Source of the DNA: Peribacillus folii
Lineage (GTDB): Bacteria; Bacillota; Bacilli; Bacillales; DSM-1321
Assembly: GCF_030271255.1 (NCBI RefSeq)
Contig: NZ_JASJOM010000011.1
Span: forward strand, 1 to 64,000
Direction of reading: 5' to 3'
Length of the DNA: 64,000 bases
In this document: positions 1 to 8,382 of the stretch, piece after piece
How the letters are laid out: each line of letters opens with the position of its first letter
How positions within the stretch are numbered: the stretch's first letter is position 1
Made by a program: the position numbers and the translations under genes
The notes under the pieces: model-generated
Database searches by the model: none
What the model saw: the letters and a program-made list of their open reading frames with translations, nothing else
Told to the model about the DNA's origin: nothing

Positions 1-35
1 GTTCGTCCTGAGCCAGGATCAAACTCTCCGAAGAA
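1..35 (-). rRNA. rrs: 16S rRNA, 5' end only (truncated by window edge)
   Basis: Read on the minus strand, the first bases are the universal 16S start, CGGAGAGTTTGATCCTGGC, followed by TCAGGACGAAC. Comparison with the Bacillus mature 5' end puts nucleotide 1 near position 35. The rest of the gene lies to the left, outside the window. Two sigma-A promoters and a leader upstream fit a leftward rRNA operon. Confidence 0.97.
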
Positions 36-161
36 ATGTTTGACTTGCTCATTTGCTTTTTTTTGATAGTGTGTGCTCACTTTAAAAAACGTTGGCGCTT
101 TGTTTTGTTCAGTTTTCAAAGAGCAATTTTTCTTGCCGTTTACCTTGTAAGCGACTTTTAC

Positions 162-191
162 ATCTTACCATGTCTCCAATCGAGTTGTCAA
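162..191 (-). promoter_or_regulatory. rRNA operon promoter P2
   Basis: On the minus strand TTGACA (186-191) is followed after 18 bp by TAAGAT (162-167). It lies about 130 bp upstream of the 16S start. The region between it and the gene carries the leader GCTCTTTGAAAACTGAAC (around 108-125), typical of Bacillus rRNA leaders with antitermination elements. Confidence 0.85.
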
Positions 192-256
192 CATGTTTTT
201 TTATTTTTTTGTTTTGATGAAGCTGCGAAAGCTGATGTCCCGCAGCGACATGTATT

Positions 257-285
257 AATATAACACCTATATTATTATCGGTCAA
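257..285 (-). promoter_or_regulatory. rRNA operon promoter P1
   Basis: On the minus strand TTGACC (280-285) is followed after exactly 17 bp by TATATT (257-262). With P2 about 95 bp downstream it forms the tandem P1/P2 arrangement usual for Bacillus rRNA operons. Confidence 0.8.
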
Positions 286-315
286 TAATAATATGCAATT
301 TTTTTAAAAGTTTTT

Positions 316-1182
316 TCACACGGAGTAATATCGATGATACACCTCGTGTCCCTTCGTCTCCACTTCGATGACATCGATTACCTTCTTCTCAATCAAATAC
401 TCTATTAGTACACCTAGATCGACTGAATAATATTTAAGTTCGGGGTGCTCCATGAGCTCAGCGATCGTCCATGCTTCGTCTTTCGTTCCCATTATTTCAA
501 CCAAATGCTGTGAACCTGCATTAGTCCTCGAATAAATAAGGAATTCACTTGCAAGGAAAAGAAGTTCCAGCCTTTTTTCAAGTGTTTCTTCACTGCTTAT
601 CAATTCCTTATATAGCTTATAGATTTCGGGTTCCATATGCTTCACTTGATTCCAGACAGTTACCTCCGGATAAAAGCCTTGTTCGATTATTTCCAATCGC
701 GCCAAATGATGCAGGGAATGAACAATATGGTTATAGGCATCAAGATGGTGTCCTTTTTCAAAGAAGCTTTTCCCGTCCATGTACCTGCGTATCAGCTTCG
801 CGAACTCCATTCCCATTTTCAGCTTCCTGCCATAGAAAGGGAATTCCCGGATTTCGGTTTTCAAATGGTCCAAATATTCATTCCGGTCATAAAGGACCTT
901 TCCATTATAGATCCATTCAACCACTTTACGGTTCGTCCCTAATAAAAGCCACTCCTGTAGCTGATCTTTCTTTACGATATGCAAGGCTGCCTTTTTATCC
1001 TTGTATGTGTAATGCTTTAAATACACGGACTCTTCAGCTTCATCCGCAACGACAAAGAGGATGTAGTCAAATGTATCCGTAATCGGGCTATTATCATCTT
1101 TCTTTTCTATTAACAAAATCCCAAGTGTAGATTTTAAGCTTGCTCGCTCTTGATAAATCGGGCGAAGGATATCTTCCATCAT
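316..1182 (-). CDS. ygxA: Nucleotidyltransferase-like protein YgxA
   Basis: Soluble protein of 288 residues resembling Bacillus YgxA, a conserved protein with a nucleotidyltransferase-like N-terminal part and a helical C-terminal part. Its substrate is not known to me. The start is placed at an ATG-ATG pair (1182/1179) 6-9 nt after GGAGG, giving an N-terminus MMEDILRPIY; the frame is open 16 codons further upstream, but those codons include the ribosome site. It sits directly upstream of the rRNA operon and next to ygzB and perR, exactly as in B. subtilis. Either of the two adjacent ATGs could be used. Confidence 0.85.
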   Translation of the reverse strand: MMEDILRPIYQERASLKSTLGILLIEKKDDNSPITDTFDYILFVVADEAEESVYLKHYTYKDKKAALHIVKKDQLQEWLLLGTNRKVVEWIYNGKVLYDRNEYLDHLKTEIREFPFYGRKLKMGMEFAKLIRRYMDGKSFFEKGHHLDAYNHIVHSLHHLARLEIIEQGFYPEVTVWNQVKHMEPEIYKLYKELISSEETLEKRLELLFLASEFLIYSRTNAGSQHLVEIMGTKDEAWTIAELMEHPELKYYSVDLGVLIEYLIEKKVIDVIEVETKGHEVYHRYYSV

Positions 1183-1295
1183 TAAATTCCTCCAAAACCT
1201 TTTTTTTATACGTTCGACAAAACTCTTCAAAATCCTGCTTATTTCACTTTCAGAAAACGGTTCAACACTAGTAATATGTATCCTTTATTTCTTTT

Positions 1296-1323
1296 TTGTT
1301 CCATCCTTTGTTTATGTTATAGT
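1296..1323 (+). promoter_or_regulatory. Probable sigma-A promoter of ygzB
   Basis: TTGTTC (1296-1301), a 16-bp spacer and TATAGT (1318-1323) lie about 30 bp upstream of the ygzB start. The match is moderate. Confidence 0.5.
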
Positions 1324-1352
1324 TAAAGTTATATTTTAGGAGGGAAAAATCC

Positions 1353-1706
1353 ATGGCTAAATATTCTAGCAAAATCAATAAAATCCGTACATTTGCTTTA
1401 AGTTTGATTTTCGTCGGCTTTATCGTGATGTATCTTGGACTTTTCTTCAAAACGCATCCTATAGTCATGACGCTTTTCATGGGGCTTGGACTTTTATTCA
1501 TCATTGCAAGCACCGGGGTTTATTTTTGGATAGGGATGCTCTCAACCAAAACGATTCAAGTAGTCTGCCCTAACTGTGGCAAGCCGACAAAAATATTAGG
1601 GCGCGTGGACATTTGCATGCATTGCGAAGAACCGCTGACCCTTGACAAGAAGCTTGAAGGCGAAGAATTCAACGAAAAGTACAATCGAAAAAGCCTGCAT
1701 GACTAA
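1353..1706 (+). CDS. ygzB: UPF0295 membrane protein YgzB
   Basis: Small membrane protein of 117 residues. Two hydrophobic segments (about residues 12-35 and 40-62) are followed by a soluble tail with two Cys pairs, CPNC and CMHC, that look like a zinc ribbon. The start follows AGGAGGG at 8 nt spacing. YgzB/UPF0295 proteins are conserved in Bacillus between ygxA and perR, and that position is kept here. It is convergent with perR, and a shared hairpin terminator lies between them. No function is known to me. Confidence 0.88.
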   Translation: MAKYSSKINKIRTFALSLIFVGFIVMYLGLFFKTHPIVMTLFMGLGLLFIIASTGVYFWIGMLSTKTIQVVCPNCGKPTKILGRVDICMHCEEPLTLDKKLEGEEFNEKYNRKSLHD

Positions 1707-1750
1707 AGGAATTTGGTCCGGCTGAATCCATCCTTACTTCATAACAAGAA

Positions 1751-1783
1751 AAAAAGTTCCAACCAAGTGGAGGAACTTTTTTT
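1751..1783. terminator. Bidirectional terminator between ygzB and perR
   Basis: AAAAAGTTCC and GGAACTTTTTTT flank a short loop, giving A- and T-tracts on both sides. It can end transcripts of both convergent genes. Confidence 0.85.
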
Positions 1784-2225
1784 AATGGCTTTCTTTTTTC
1801 GCACATTCCGAGCAGTCACCGTAAATTTCCATCCGATGGTGGCTCACATTGAAACCAGTCACCTGTGCTGCGAAATGCTCGACCTCATCCAATGCGGGAT
1901 AATCGAAATCCACTATCTTTCCGCAAGTTTGGCAGATTACATGATAATGATTCGTGGTTACGAAGTCAAACCTTGCTGACGAATCACCATAGGTAAGTTC
2001 TTTAACCAATCCGACCTCACGGAAAACACGGAGGTTGTTGTAAACCGTCGCCACGCTCATATTTGGAAATTTGCTTTCCAGTGCTTTATATATATCATCA
2101 GCTGTAGGGTGTGACATAGAGTTTATCAAATATTCAAGAATCGCATGGCGTTGAGGAGTTATTCTTACACCGGTATCTTTTAAAGAATCCAACGCTTCTT
2201 TCAACTGAACTTCAGACACCGTCAT
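1782..2225 (-). CDS. perR: Peroxide-responsive repressor PerR (Fur family)
   Basis: 147-residue Fur-family metalloregulator. In Bacillus, PerR uses Fe2+/Mn2+ to sense H2O2 by histidine oxidation and represses peroxide-defence genes. The N-terminal winged helix is followed by the dimerisation domain. The structural zinc site is complete (C98, C101, C138, C141). The regulatory-metal ligands also appear conserved as H39, D87, H93, H95 and D106, offset by two from B. subtilis numbering. The sequence context GDSSARFDF is of PerR type rather than Fur or Zur. A PerR-box-like palindrome upstream suggests autoregulation. Bcp peroxiredoxin lies nearby, as in B. subtilis. Confidence 0.95.
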   Translation of the reverse strand: MTVSEVQLKEALDSLKDTGVRITPQRHAILEYLINSMSHPTADDIYKALESKFPNMSVATVYNNLRVFREVGLVKELTYGDSSARFDFVTTNHYHVICQTCGKIVDFDYPALDEVEHFAAQVTGFNVSHHRMEIYGDCSECAKKESH

Positions 2226-2260
2226 CCACCTCGTTTTCTAATTAAGTATGAATTCTTAGA

Positions 2261-2275
2261 TTGTAATATTTATAA
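2261..2275. promoter_or_regulatory. Candidate PerR box upstream of perR
   Basis: TTGTAATATTTATAA matches the 7-1-7 PerR consensus TTATAATNATTATAA at 13 of 15 positions and lies 36 bp upstream of the perR start. Autoregulation is known for B. subtilis PerR; binding here is inferred from sequence. Confidence 0.6.
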
Positions 2276-2380
2276 ATAGTGTACCTTCTATTCGTTGATT
2301 TTGTCAATATTTCTATGCCGTCCCGTTCTTTTTTTAGTTTATTCGCCATCTAGATGAATCTTTCCCATTTTCATATGGTT

Positions 2381-3325
2381 TTAGTATCCTTTTGATAAGT
2401 CGATTAGGTTGATGAAGTCTTTTCCGGCTTTCAGGTATTCAAGCATGTTTTTTTCGAAAATGGCAAAGGTCCTTGGTAAGTACTCGCCGCTTTTACTTGA
2501 TAGATGAGGTGTTACCGTTACATTCTCCATGCTCCAAAACGGATGCCCTTCCCTTAAAGGCTCCGGATCGAATACATCCAGGATGGCATGTGATAGCTCC
2601 CCGCTTTCGAGAGCCTTATGCAGCACATCAGCCTCAACCAGATCGCCGCGTCCGATGTTGACAAATACGGCGGTGTCTTTCATCGCTTTAAAGTGTTCCT
2701 TTTTCAAAAGGTGTTTCGTCTCATCCGTACTGGGTAATACGGACACAATATAATCCGCTTTCGCCATGACGTCCAACAAACAGTCAAGAGTATACATGTG
2801 ATCGATGCATTCCACTGGCTTTCCGCTCCGGTTCATTCCGAGTGTCGTCATCCTGAAGGCCTTACCTAGGCGGGCAACTTCCCCGCCAATCGCACCGGTA
2901 CCGATGACGAGCATCGTTTTGCCATTCAGTTCCCCTACCTCGATCTTCCTGTCCCACCGCTCCTCTCTTTCGTTTTTCATGAGCAGCTTCAGTTTCTTTT
3001 CATATTGTAAAAGCATCCCTATCGTATACTCGGCCATTGGTATTTTATGAATGCCTCTTGCGTTCGTCACCATGATCCCGCGTTTTTCGATTGCCTTAAA
3101 AGGCATTAATTCCATCCCTGCGCTCATGACCATGATCCATTTCAGGTTTTTTGCCTTCTCAATGATCTCTTCAGTTAAATCCTCGCCATATGTAATGAAA
3201 ACTTCCGCTTCACTAAGCGGCCCATCCTCCCAACCTGGTTGATAGGTGAAATTCAGTTCAGGAAAACCTGCCTTCATCTTCGTTTGGATTCCTTCATCTG
3301 GAATGATCGTTGAAAGTATTAACAT
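2381..3325 (-). CDS. D-2-hydroxyacid dehydrogenase (NAD-dependent)
   Basis: 314-residue member of the D-isomer-specific 2-hydroxyacid dehydrogenase family, which reduces 2-keto acids or oxidises D-2-hydroxy acids with NAD(P)H. The Rossmann signature GTGAIGGEVARLG lies near residue 143. The catalytic Arg, Glu and His appear in NIGRGDLV, DVFDPEPL and TPHLS, all in the expected order. The substrate cannot be told from sequence; phosphoglycerate dehydrogenase is unlikely because there is no regulatory domain. It stands alone between perR and the aminopeptidase gene on the same strand. The ATG follows GGGAGAG. Confidence 0.88.
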   Translation of the reverse strand: MLILSTIIPDEGIQTKMKAGFPELNFTYQPGWEDGPLSEAEVFITYGEDLTEEIIEKAKNLKWIMVMSAGMELMPFKAIEKRGIMVTNARGIHKIPMAEYTIGMLLQYEKKLKLLMKNEREERWDRKIEVGELNGKTMLVIGTGAIGGEVARLGKAFRMTTLGMNRSGKPVECIDHMYTLDCLLDVMAKADYIVSVLPSTDETKHLLKKEHFKAMKDTAVFVNIGRGDLVEADVLHKALESGELSHAILDVFDPEPLREGHPFWSMENVTVTPHLSSKSGEYLPRTFAIFEKNMLEYLKAGKDFINLIDLSKGY

Positions 3326-3473
3326 GTTTTATCTCTCCCTTATTATTGACATAAAAAAACACGGGCTCTGTATGTCCCGCGCAACTTTCTCTGAGGAGGT
3401 ATTCCCTTAATAAAGCATATTCAGGTGTACCCTTTTTGAGTTGGACAAAAGCCTTACCCTTAATAAAAAGGCG

Positions 3474-4613
3474 CTATTCCATTGAATCGGGATTCAAATC
3501 ATGGAGCTCCGGCAGAACGAAAAGACCATCCCTTCTGATCAGGACGTCATCAAAATAAATGTCCCCACCCCCATATTCGGGACGCTGGATCAAAACCATA
3601 TCCCAATGAATCGAGGAATGATTTCCATTATCAGCCTCATCATAGGCAGCACCCATTGCAAGGTGCAGACTGCCGCTTATTTTCTCATCGAACAATATAT
3701 CGCCCATGGGCTTCACGATGCAGGAGTTGATTCCAATGCCAAATTCGCCGACGAAACGTGAACCTTCATCAATATTCAGTATCTCATTCATTTTATTCAT
3801 GTGATCGGAAACGGCATTAATGACTTCTCCCTTTTCCAATGTTAATTGTATATTACTGAAAGAGGTTCCTTCATAGGCGGTGGGGACATTGAACGAAATC
3901 GTCCCATTGACGCTCTTCCTCAGCGGTGCCGTAAACACCTCGCCATCAGGCAAGTTATTTTTACCAGCGCAGCTGATTGCCGGCATTCCTTTGATTGAAA
4001 AGGACAAATCCGTCCCTGGTGAAATGATCTTGACCTTGTCAGTTCGTTCCATCAAATGCTTGAGCGGTTCCGACGCTGCCTCCATTTTGCCGTAATCCAT
4101 AGTACATACGTTTAGAAGGAAGTCTTCATACTTGCCGAAGCTCATGCCGGCTTTTTGCGCAGATGTGCTAGTGGGGTAATTGAGCAAGACCCACCGTCGA
4201 TTGTTTACATAAAAAAGCGTCGCGGGATGCATCATCTCCCCTTGAAGACGGTGCATCTCAACAGGTACATCCGTTGCACTTTCATCACCAGCTATGATGA
4301 TGAGAGCATCAATATCGGTATATTTTTTCAACGCCCATTGCGCTGAAGTGGCAAGCTGTTCCTTTACATTCCCTCGCAGCAGGTGACGGCTTATTTCAGT
4401 TTCTTCCAGTTCTACATATGGAAATGCGCCAACTCTGTAAACTTCATCGATCAGCTCTTTCATTAGCGGCTTCGTTTGGATATGGCCCCTAATCAGGATT
4501 CTTTCTTTTGGCTTCAATCTTATCGAATGATGTATCAGCTTTACAGCGAGCTGCGTTATTCGCAGGTCCTTATTTTTGTAAGTCACGAAGCGTTTCAAGA
4601 GCCTCTTCGACAT
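3474..4613 (-). CDS. M29-family aminopeptidase
   Basis: 379-residue metallopeptidase of the thermophilic aminopeptidase family M29 (AmpS/PepS type), releasing N-terminal residues from peptides in the cytoplasm. Candidate metal ligands are seen in order: Glu in GEVFTAP, Glu in EFGIGIN, His in GSLHLAMG, and His and Asp in SIHWDM. The N-terminal start is uncertain. The ATG at 4613 lies 44 nt inside the upstream bcp gene and has no strong ribosome site. A GTG at 4586 would shorten the overlap to 17 nt. Translational coupling to bcp is likely. The pairing with a peroxiredoxin has no obvious functional reason. Confidence 0.82.
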   Translation of the reverse strand: MSKRLLKRFVTYKNKDLRITQLAVKLIHHSIRLKPKERILIRGHIQTKPLMKELIDEVYRVGAFPYVELEETEISRHLLRGNVKEQLATSAQWALKKYTDIDALIIIAGDESATDVPVEMHRLQGEMMHPATLFYVNNRRWVLLNYPTSTSAQKAGMSFGKYEDFLLNVCTMDYGKMEAASEPLKHLMERTDKVKIISPGTDLSFSIKGMPAISCAGKNNLPDGEVFTAPLRKSVNGTISFNVPTAYEGTSFSNIQLTLEKGEVINAVSDHMNKMNEILNIDEGSRFVGEFGIGINSCIVKPMGDILFDEKISGSLHLAMGAAYDEADNGNHSSIHWDMVLIQRPEYGGGDIYFDDVLIRRDGLFVLPELHDLNPDSME

Positions 4614-5040
4614 GGCCTTTGACTTTTACTTTGCGCCATTCTTTGACCAGGATGCCTTCCTTGTCGATTAAGAAGGTTGAACGTTCAATGCCCATATATT
4701 CCTTGCCAAAGTTCTTTTTCAATTGCCATACACCGTATGCTTCTGCAGCTTCATGGTTTTCATCAGCCAGCAAAAGGAAAGGCAATCCATGTTTTTCAAT
4801 GAACTTTTCATGACGTGCGGCTGGATCCGGGCTGATGCCAATGATGATGGCATCCAATTCCTCAAAGTGCCCATTGTGGTCCCGAAAATCACAAGCCTGT
4901 GTCGTGCAGCCCGGAGTCATATCTTTTGGGTAAAAATATAAAACAACGTATTTGCCCTTGAACTGCGAAAGGGATACCATTTCTCCGTTATTGGCAGGCA
5001 AATGAAAATCAGGTGCTTTTTCGTCAATTTTAACAGTCAT
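4570..5040 (-). CDS. bcp: Thioredoxin-dependent peroxiredoxin Bcp (YgaF)
   Basis: 156-residue peroxiredoxin of the BCP/PrxQ class, reducing H2O2 and organic hydroperoxides with electrons from thioredoxin. The catalytic motif PGCTTQAC contains the peroxidatic Cys45 and a second Cys at residue 50, the atypical two-cysteine spacing of this class. The start is the ATG after TGGAGGGTT; the frame is open 22 codons further upstream but without a ribosome site. B. subtilis has the same gene (ygaF) between gsaB and perR. Here two extra genes separate it from perR. Confidence 0.92.
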   Translation of the reverse strand: MTVKIDEKAPDFHLPANNGEMVSLSQFKGKYVVLYFYPKDMTPGCTTQACDFRDHNGHFEELDAIIIGISPDPAARHEKFIEKHGLPFLLLADENHEAAEAYGVWQLKKNFGKEYMGIERSTFLIDKEGILVKEWRKVKVKGHVEEALETLRDLQK

Positions 5041-5102
5041 ATTGAACCCTCCATTTTCTTCATTATGGTAAGGGTACCCAATATTTGAAAGAAACACAAC
5101 TT

Positions 5103-5522
5103 TCATTTATCGTGCCTATCCTTCTGATCAAGATCGATCACCGCGCGGATCACGAATGCCGCCGGAAGCGTGTATCCGATGAATGCCTGGATAGTTGCGA
5201 TCATCCGGCCCATGCCTATTGGGGCTATGTCTCCATATCCTACAGAAAACATCGTCATTGCACTAAAATAAAAAGAAGTTTTCAATTGTTCATAAAAAGT
5301 TCCGTCCAAGCGATTGCCCATATCAAGAATCACCGAATGATTCTGAAGCTCGTATAATAAGTAAATCAGCGCAAAACCAACCAATATCGTCGCATATAAA
5401 TTGCCGAGCCAAAGCATATCTTCAAGCGAGAATTTTTTCCCTCCCGACTCAACAAGAAATAACGTCCGAATGCTCATCACCATGCAAAAAATGATTCCTG
5501 CAATCAAGATGTAGAAAGTCAT
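5103..5522 (-). CDS. Two-pore-domain type potassium channel
   Basis: 139-residue membrane protein with hydrophobic segments near residues 3-22, 40-58 and 100-125. Between the last two is a pore loop with the selectivity filter TMFSVGYGD (residues 90-98), which matches the K+ filter TxGYGD. It belongs to the Ion_trans_2 family, lacks a cytoplasmic RCK domain and would assemble as a tetramer. It lies 62 nt upstream of bcp on the same strand and may share its transcript. Gating is unknown. Confidence 0.85.
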   Translation of the reverse strand: MTFYILIAGIIFCMVMSIRTLFLVESGGKKFSLEDMLWLGNLYATILVGFALIYLLYELQNHSVILDMGNRLDGTFYEQLKTSFYFSAMTMFSVGYGDIAPIGMGRMIATIQAFIGYTLPAAFVIRAVIDLDQKDRHDK

Positions 5523-5642
5523 CCCCCACGCCCCATTTCAAAACGCCCGCTTCCTTATACATACTCCCTGTCCAACCAATATATTCTTTCTTGGCAAGAC
5601 TTCAGCGATGGCACAAGCTCCTATATACGAAACTTTTGCTTG

Positions 5643-5671
5643 TTGACCCTTTTTGTCGGATATGATAAGAT
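5643..5671 (+). promoter_or_regulatory. Sigma-A promoter of the metE riboswitch transcript
   Basis: TTGACC (5643-5648), a 17-bp spacer and TAAGAT (5666-5671). Transcription would begin near 5678, about 55 nt before the riboswitch aptamer. Confidence 0.75.
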
Positions 5672-5732
5672 TGTCTAAATTTTTATAATAGTTTCTATTT
5701 TATAAATTTTTACCTTATTGAATTTCATAGTG

Positions 5733-5910
5733 GAAACAGGTTCCTAATATTCATTGTTCATTAGGATTAAAAGGGAAGTCCGGTGTAACCCCGGCACGGT
5801 CCCGCCACTGTAATGGGATTGTTAGCGCCACCCGATATGCCACTGACCCTTTAGGGTTGGGAAGGCTTGCCGCTAGCGACAAACCCTAAGTCAGGAGACC
5901 TGCCTGTTTC
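5733..5910 (+). ncRNA. Cobalamin (adenosylcobalamin-type) riboswitch
   Basis: The conserved core is present: GGGAAGTCCGGTG, then GGTCCCGCCACTGTAA, and the B12 box AAGTCAGGAGACCTGCC near the 3' end. The closing stem P1 pairs GAAACAGG (5733-5740) with CCTGTTTC (5903-5910). The candidate L5 loop GCCACC (5827-5832) is perfectly complementary to GGTGGC at 5966-5971, consistent with the kissing interaction known for this class. It lies upstream of metE, the B12-independent methionine synthase, so cobalamin should switch metE off. Confidence 0.96.
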
Positions 5911-5995
5911 AACAACACTGTTTTAACCTACGGGAGATAGGGAGGTGTTAGGAACCTTTCATGTAGGTGGCAATTTTGCTTGCCGCTTTATTTTA

Positions 5996-6040
5996 AGCAT
6001 TTCTAACTTTCTCTTTTTGACTGTTAGGGGTGCTTTTTTT
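5996..6040 (+). terminator. Intrinsic terminator of the metE riboswitch expression platform
   Basis: AGCATTTCTAAC (5996-6007) pairs fully with GTTAGGGGTGCT (6023-6034) if three to four G-U pairs are allowed, and is followed by a run of T to 6040. It sits between the aptamer and the metE ribosome site. A smaller hairpin (GTGGCAA 5967-5973 with TTGCCGC 5980-5986) lies just before it and overlaps the presumed kissing-loop sequence. Confidence 0.7.
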
Positions 6041-6084
6041 GATGCATTTCAATCAAATTCAAAGAATGTAGGAGGATGGAAATT

Positions 6085-8382
6085 TTGAAAAGTAGTAATC
6101 TGGGATACCCGCGCATCGGGGAAGATCGTGAATGGAAACGCACGTTAGAGGCTTACTGGGCAGGGAAAATTGATGAAACCGAATTCGCAGCAAAACTGGA
6201 AGCGATCCGGTTGGGGAATTTGCAAAAACAAAAAGATCAAGGCATTGATATCATTCCTGCCAACGACTTTACTTTTTATGACCAAATGCTCGATACGTCC
6301 GTCATGTTCGGACTCGTCCCCCAACGTTATTCCGCCTATGAAGGCGGCAGTGTTCCGCTGTCCGTTTATTATTCAATGGCCCGAGGTAACAAGGACGAAG
6401 TCGCATCAGAAATGACGAAGTGGTTCAATACGAATTATCATTATATTGTGCCTGAATTAAAGCAATCCCAGCTGACTTTGACAGAAAACAAGCCGCTTGC
6501 TGCCTATCGGGAAGCAAAGGAAAAGCTCGGGATTGAAACAAAGCCGGTGCTGATCGGACCTTATACCTTCATCTCCCTTTCCAAGGGCTTCAGTAAAGAA
6601 GAGGTTCCCGGCATCATCCTAAGCCTGCTCCCGCTATACACACAAATCCTGCAAGAGTTGGAGCAGGAAGGTGTGCAGTGGGTTCAGATCGATGAGCCTT
6701 CCCTCGTTTCATCGATTTCCAAGGATGATATGGAAACTATTACATACCTCTACGAAAAACTGAATGAAGCGGCTCCTCACCTGAACATCATGCTCCAAAC
6801 ATACTTTGATGCGGTGGAGCACTACGAAGCGGTAACCAAACTGAACGTTCAAGGAATCGGGCTTGATTTTGTTCATGACAAAGGCAGAAACCTTAGCAAT
6901 CTTGAAACATTCGGCTTCCCCACAGACAAAATGCTCGGTGCAGGCGTGATTGACGGAAAAAACATTTGGCTTTCCGATTTATCGAGCAAGCTTCAATTGA
7001 TTGAGACGATCAAGAACAAAGTCGCAGAAGATAAAATCTGGCTCCAGCCCTCTTGTTCCCTGCTGCATGTTCCAGTGACCGTCCGCAATGAAACCGCGCT
7101 TGCTGAAGAGGTGAAGGAAGCACTTGCCTTTGCAGATGAGAAGCTTGAAGAAATCACACTTCTAGTCAAAGGAAGCAATCTAGGTTTGGATACAATCAGC
7201 AAAAAAATCGATGCGAATAAATTGGCAATCCAAACGTTAGCCGGTTCCCAAGCGCGGAATCATAAAGCAGTACAACAAGCTGTTGAAAAGGCGAAATCCA
7301 AGACATCGGGGCGTCAGCTGCCATTCAAAGAGCGTTACCAAAAACAACGGGAGTTTTTCAATTTGCCATTTCTCCCTTCAACAACGATCGGCAGTTTCCC
7401 ACAGACATTCGAAGTGAAGCAGGCGCGCAGTAAATTCAAAAGAGGAGAATGGACGGCTGCCCAGTATGAATCATTCATTCATGAAGAGATTTCCAGATGG
7501 ATCGATATTCAAGAAGAAATCGGCCTCGACGTTCTTGTTCACGGAGAATTCGAGCGGACGGATATGGTTGAATATTTCGGCCATAAGCTTGGAGGATTCG
7601 TCTTTTTGGAAAAAGGCTGGGTCCAATCCTATGGATCTCGTTGCGTCAAGCCCCCCGTCATCTATGGCGATGTTCATTTCATCGAGCCGATGACGGTCAA
7701 GGAAAGCGTCTACGCTCAATCACAGACAAAGAAAACGGTAAAAGGAATGCTTACGGGTCCTGTAACGATATTGAACTGGTCATTTGTCCGTGATGATATT
7801 TCCAGGGAGAATGTGTGCTACCAGCTTGCCCTTGCCTTGGATAAAGAGGTCCTTGCCCTGGAAGCAGCCGGAATCAAAATGATCCAAGTTGATGAGCCTG
7901 CACTTAGAGAAGGACTTCCATTGAAAAAAAGCGATCGTGACGAATATTTGGACTGGACGGTGAAGTCGTTCCTGATCTCCACATCTAGCGTGGAAGATAC
8001 AACGCAAATCCATACGCATATGTGCTATTGTGATTTCAACAGTTTCATGGATGTCATTTCTTCCCTTGATGCCGATGTCATTTCCATCGAAACTTCCCGC
8101 AGCCACGGGGAGCTCGCCTCAGCATTCGAGGAAAAGACGTACGAAAAAGGAATTGGCCTAGGGGTATATGATATTCATAGTCCAAGGGTTCCGGCTGTGG
8201 AGGAAATGGTCGACATGATTGAGCGCGGCATCAAGGTATTGGATAAAGACCAGTTTTGGATCAATCCTGATTGCGGCCTGAAGACGAGGGGCGTACCTGA
8301 AACGGTTGCTTCCCTTAAAAATATGGTCGAGGCTGCCAAAATCGTCCGCGAAAATCTACTGGCCCAAACAACCGGCAAATGA
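6085..8382 (+). CDS. metE: Cobalamin-independent methionine synthase MetE
   Basis: 765-residue enzyme that transfers a methyl group from 5-methyltetrahydropteroyl-triglutamate to homocysteine, making methionine without B12. Two related TIM-barrel halves are present. The zinc ligands are all found: His645 and Cys647 in THMCYC, Glu669 in SIETS and Cys730 in NPDCGLK. The TTG at 6085 is chosen as start because AGGAGG (6070-6075) lies 9 nt before it; the ATG at 6076 directly abuts that site and is unlikely. It is controlled by the cobalamin riboswitch and terminator upstream. The following thioesterase overlaps its stop codon. Confidence 0.97.
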   Translation: MKSSNLGYPRIGEDREWKRTLEAYWAGKIDETEFAAKLEAIRLGNLQKQKDQGIDIIPANDFTFYDQMLDTSVMFGLVPQRYSAYEGGSVPLSVYYSMARGNKDEVASEMTKWFNTNYHYIVPELKQSQLTLTENKPLAAYREAKEKLGIETKPVLIGPYTFISLSKGFSKEEVPGIILSLLPLYTQILQELEQEGVQWVQIDEPSLVSSISKDDMETITYLYEKLNEAAPHLNIMLQTYFDAVEHYEAVTKLNVQGIGLDFVHDKGRNLSNLETFGFPTDKMLGAGVIDGKNIWLSDLSSKLQLIETIKNKVAEDKIWLQPSCSLLHVPVTVRNETALAEEVKEALAFADEKLEEITLLVKGSNLGLDTISKKIDANKLAIQTLAGSQARNHKAVQQAVEKAKSKTSGRQLPFKERYQKQREFFNLPFLPSTTIGSFPQTFEVKQARSKFKRGEWTAAQYESFIHEEISRWIDIQEEIGLDVLVHGEFERTDMVEYFGHKLGGFVFLEKGWVQSYGSRCVKPPVIYGDVHFIEPMTVKESVYAQSQTKKTVKGMLTGPVTILNWSFVRDDISRENVCYQLALALDKEVLALEAAGIKMIQVDEPALREGLPLKKSDRDEYLDWTVKSFLISTSSVEDTTQIHTHMCYCDFNSFMDVISSLDADVISIETSRSHGELASAFEEKTYEKGIGLGVYDIHSPRVPAVEEMVDMIERGIKVLDKDQFWINPDCGLKTRGVPETVASLKNMVEAAKIVRENLLAQTTGK

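Noticed and set aside
549-1082. Open frame of 177 codons antisense to ygxA
   Set aside because: It has no ribosome site, its composition is that of a shadow frame (many Cys, Pro and Ser), and it overlaps a well supported gene.
3326-3473. Riboswitch or attenuator between the aminopeptidase and the 2-hydroxyacid dehydrogenase genes
   Set aside because: Only a weak CGGG/CCCG stem followed by T is seen on the minus strand; no conserved riboswitch core was found.
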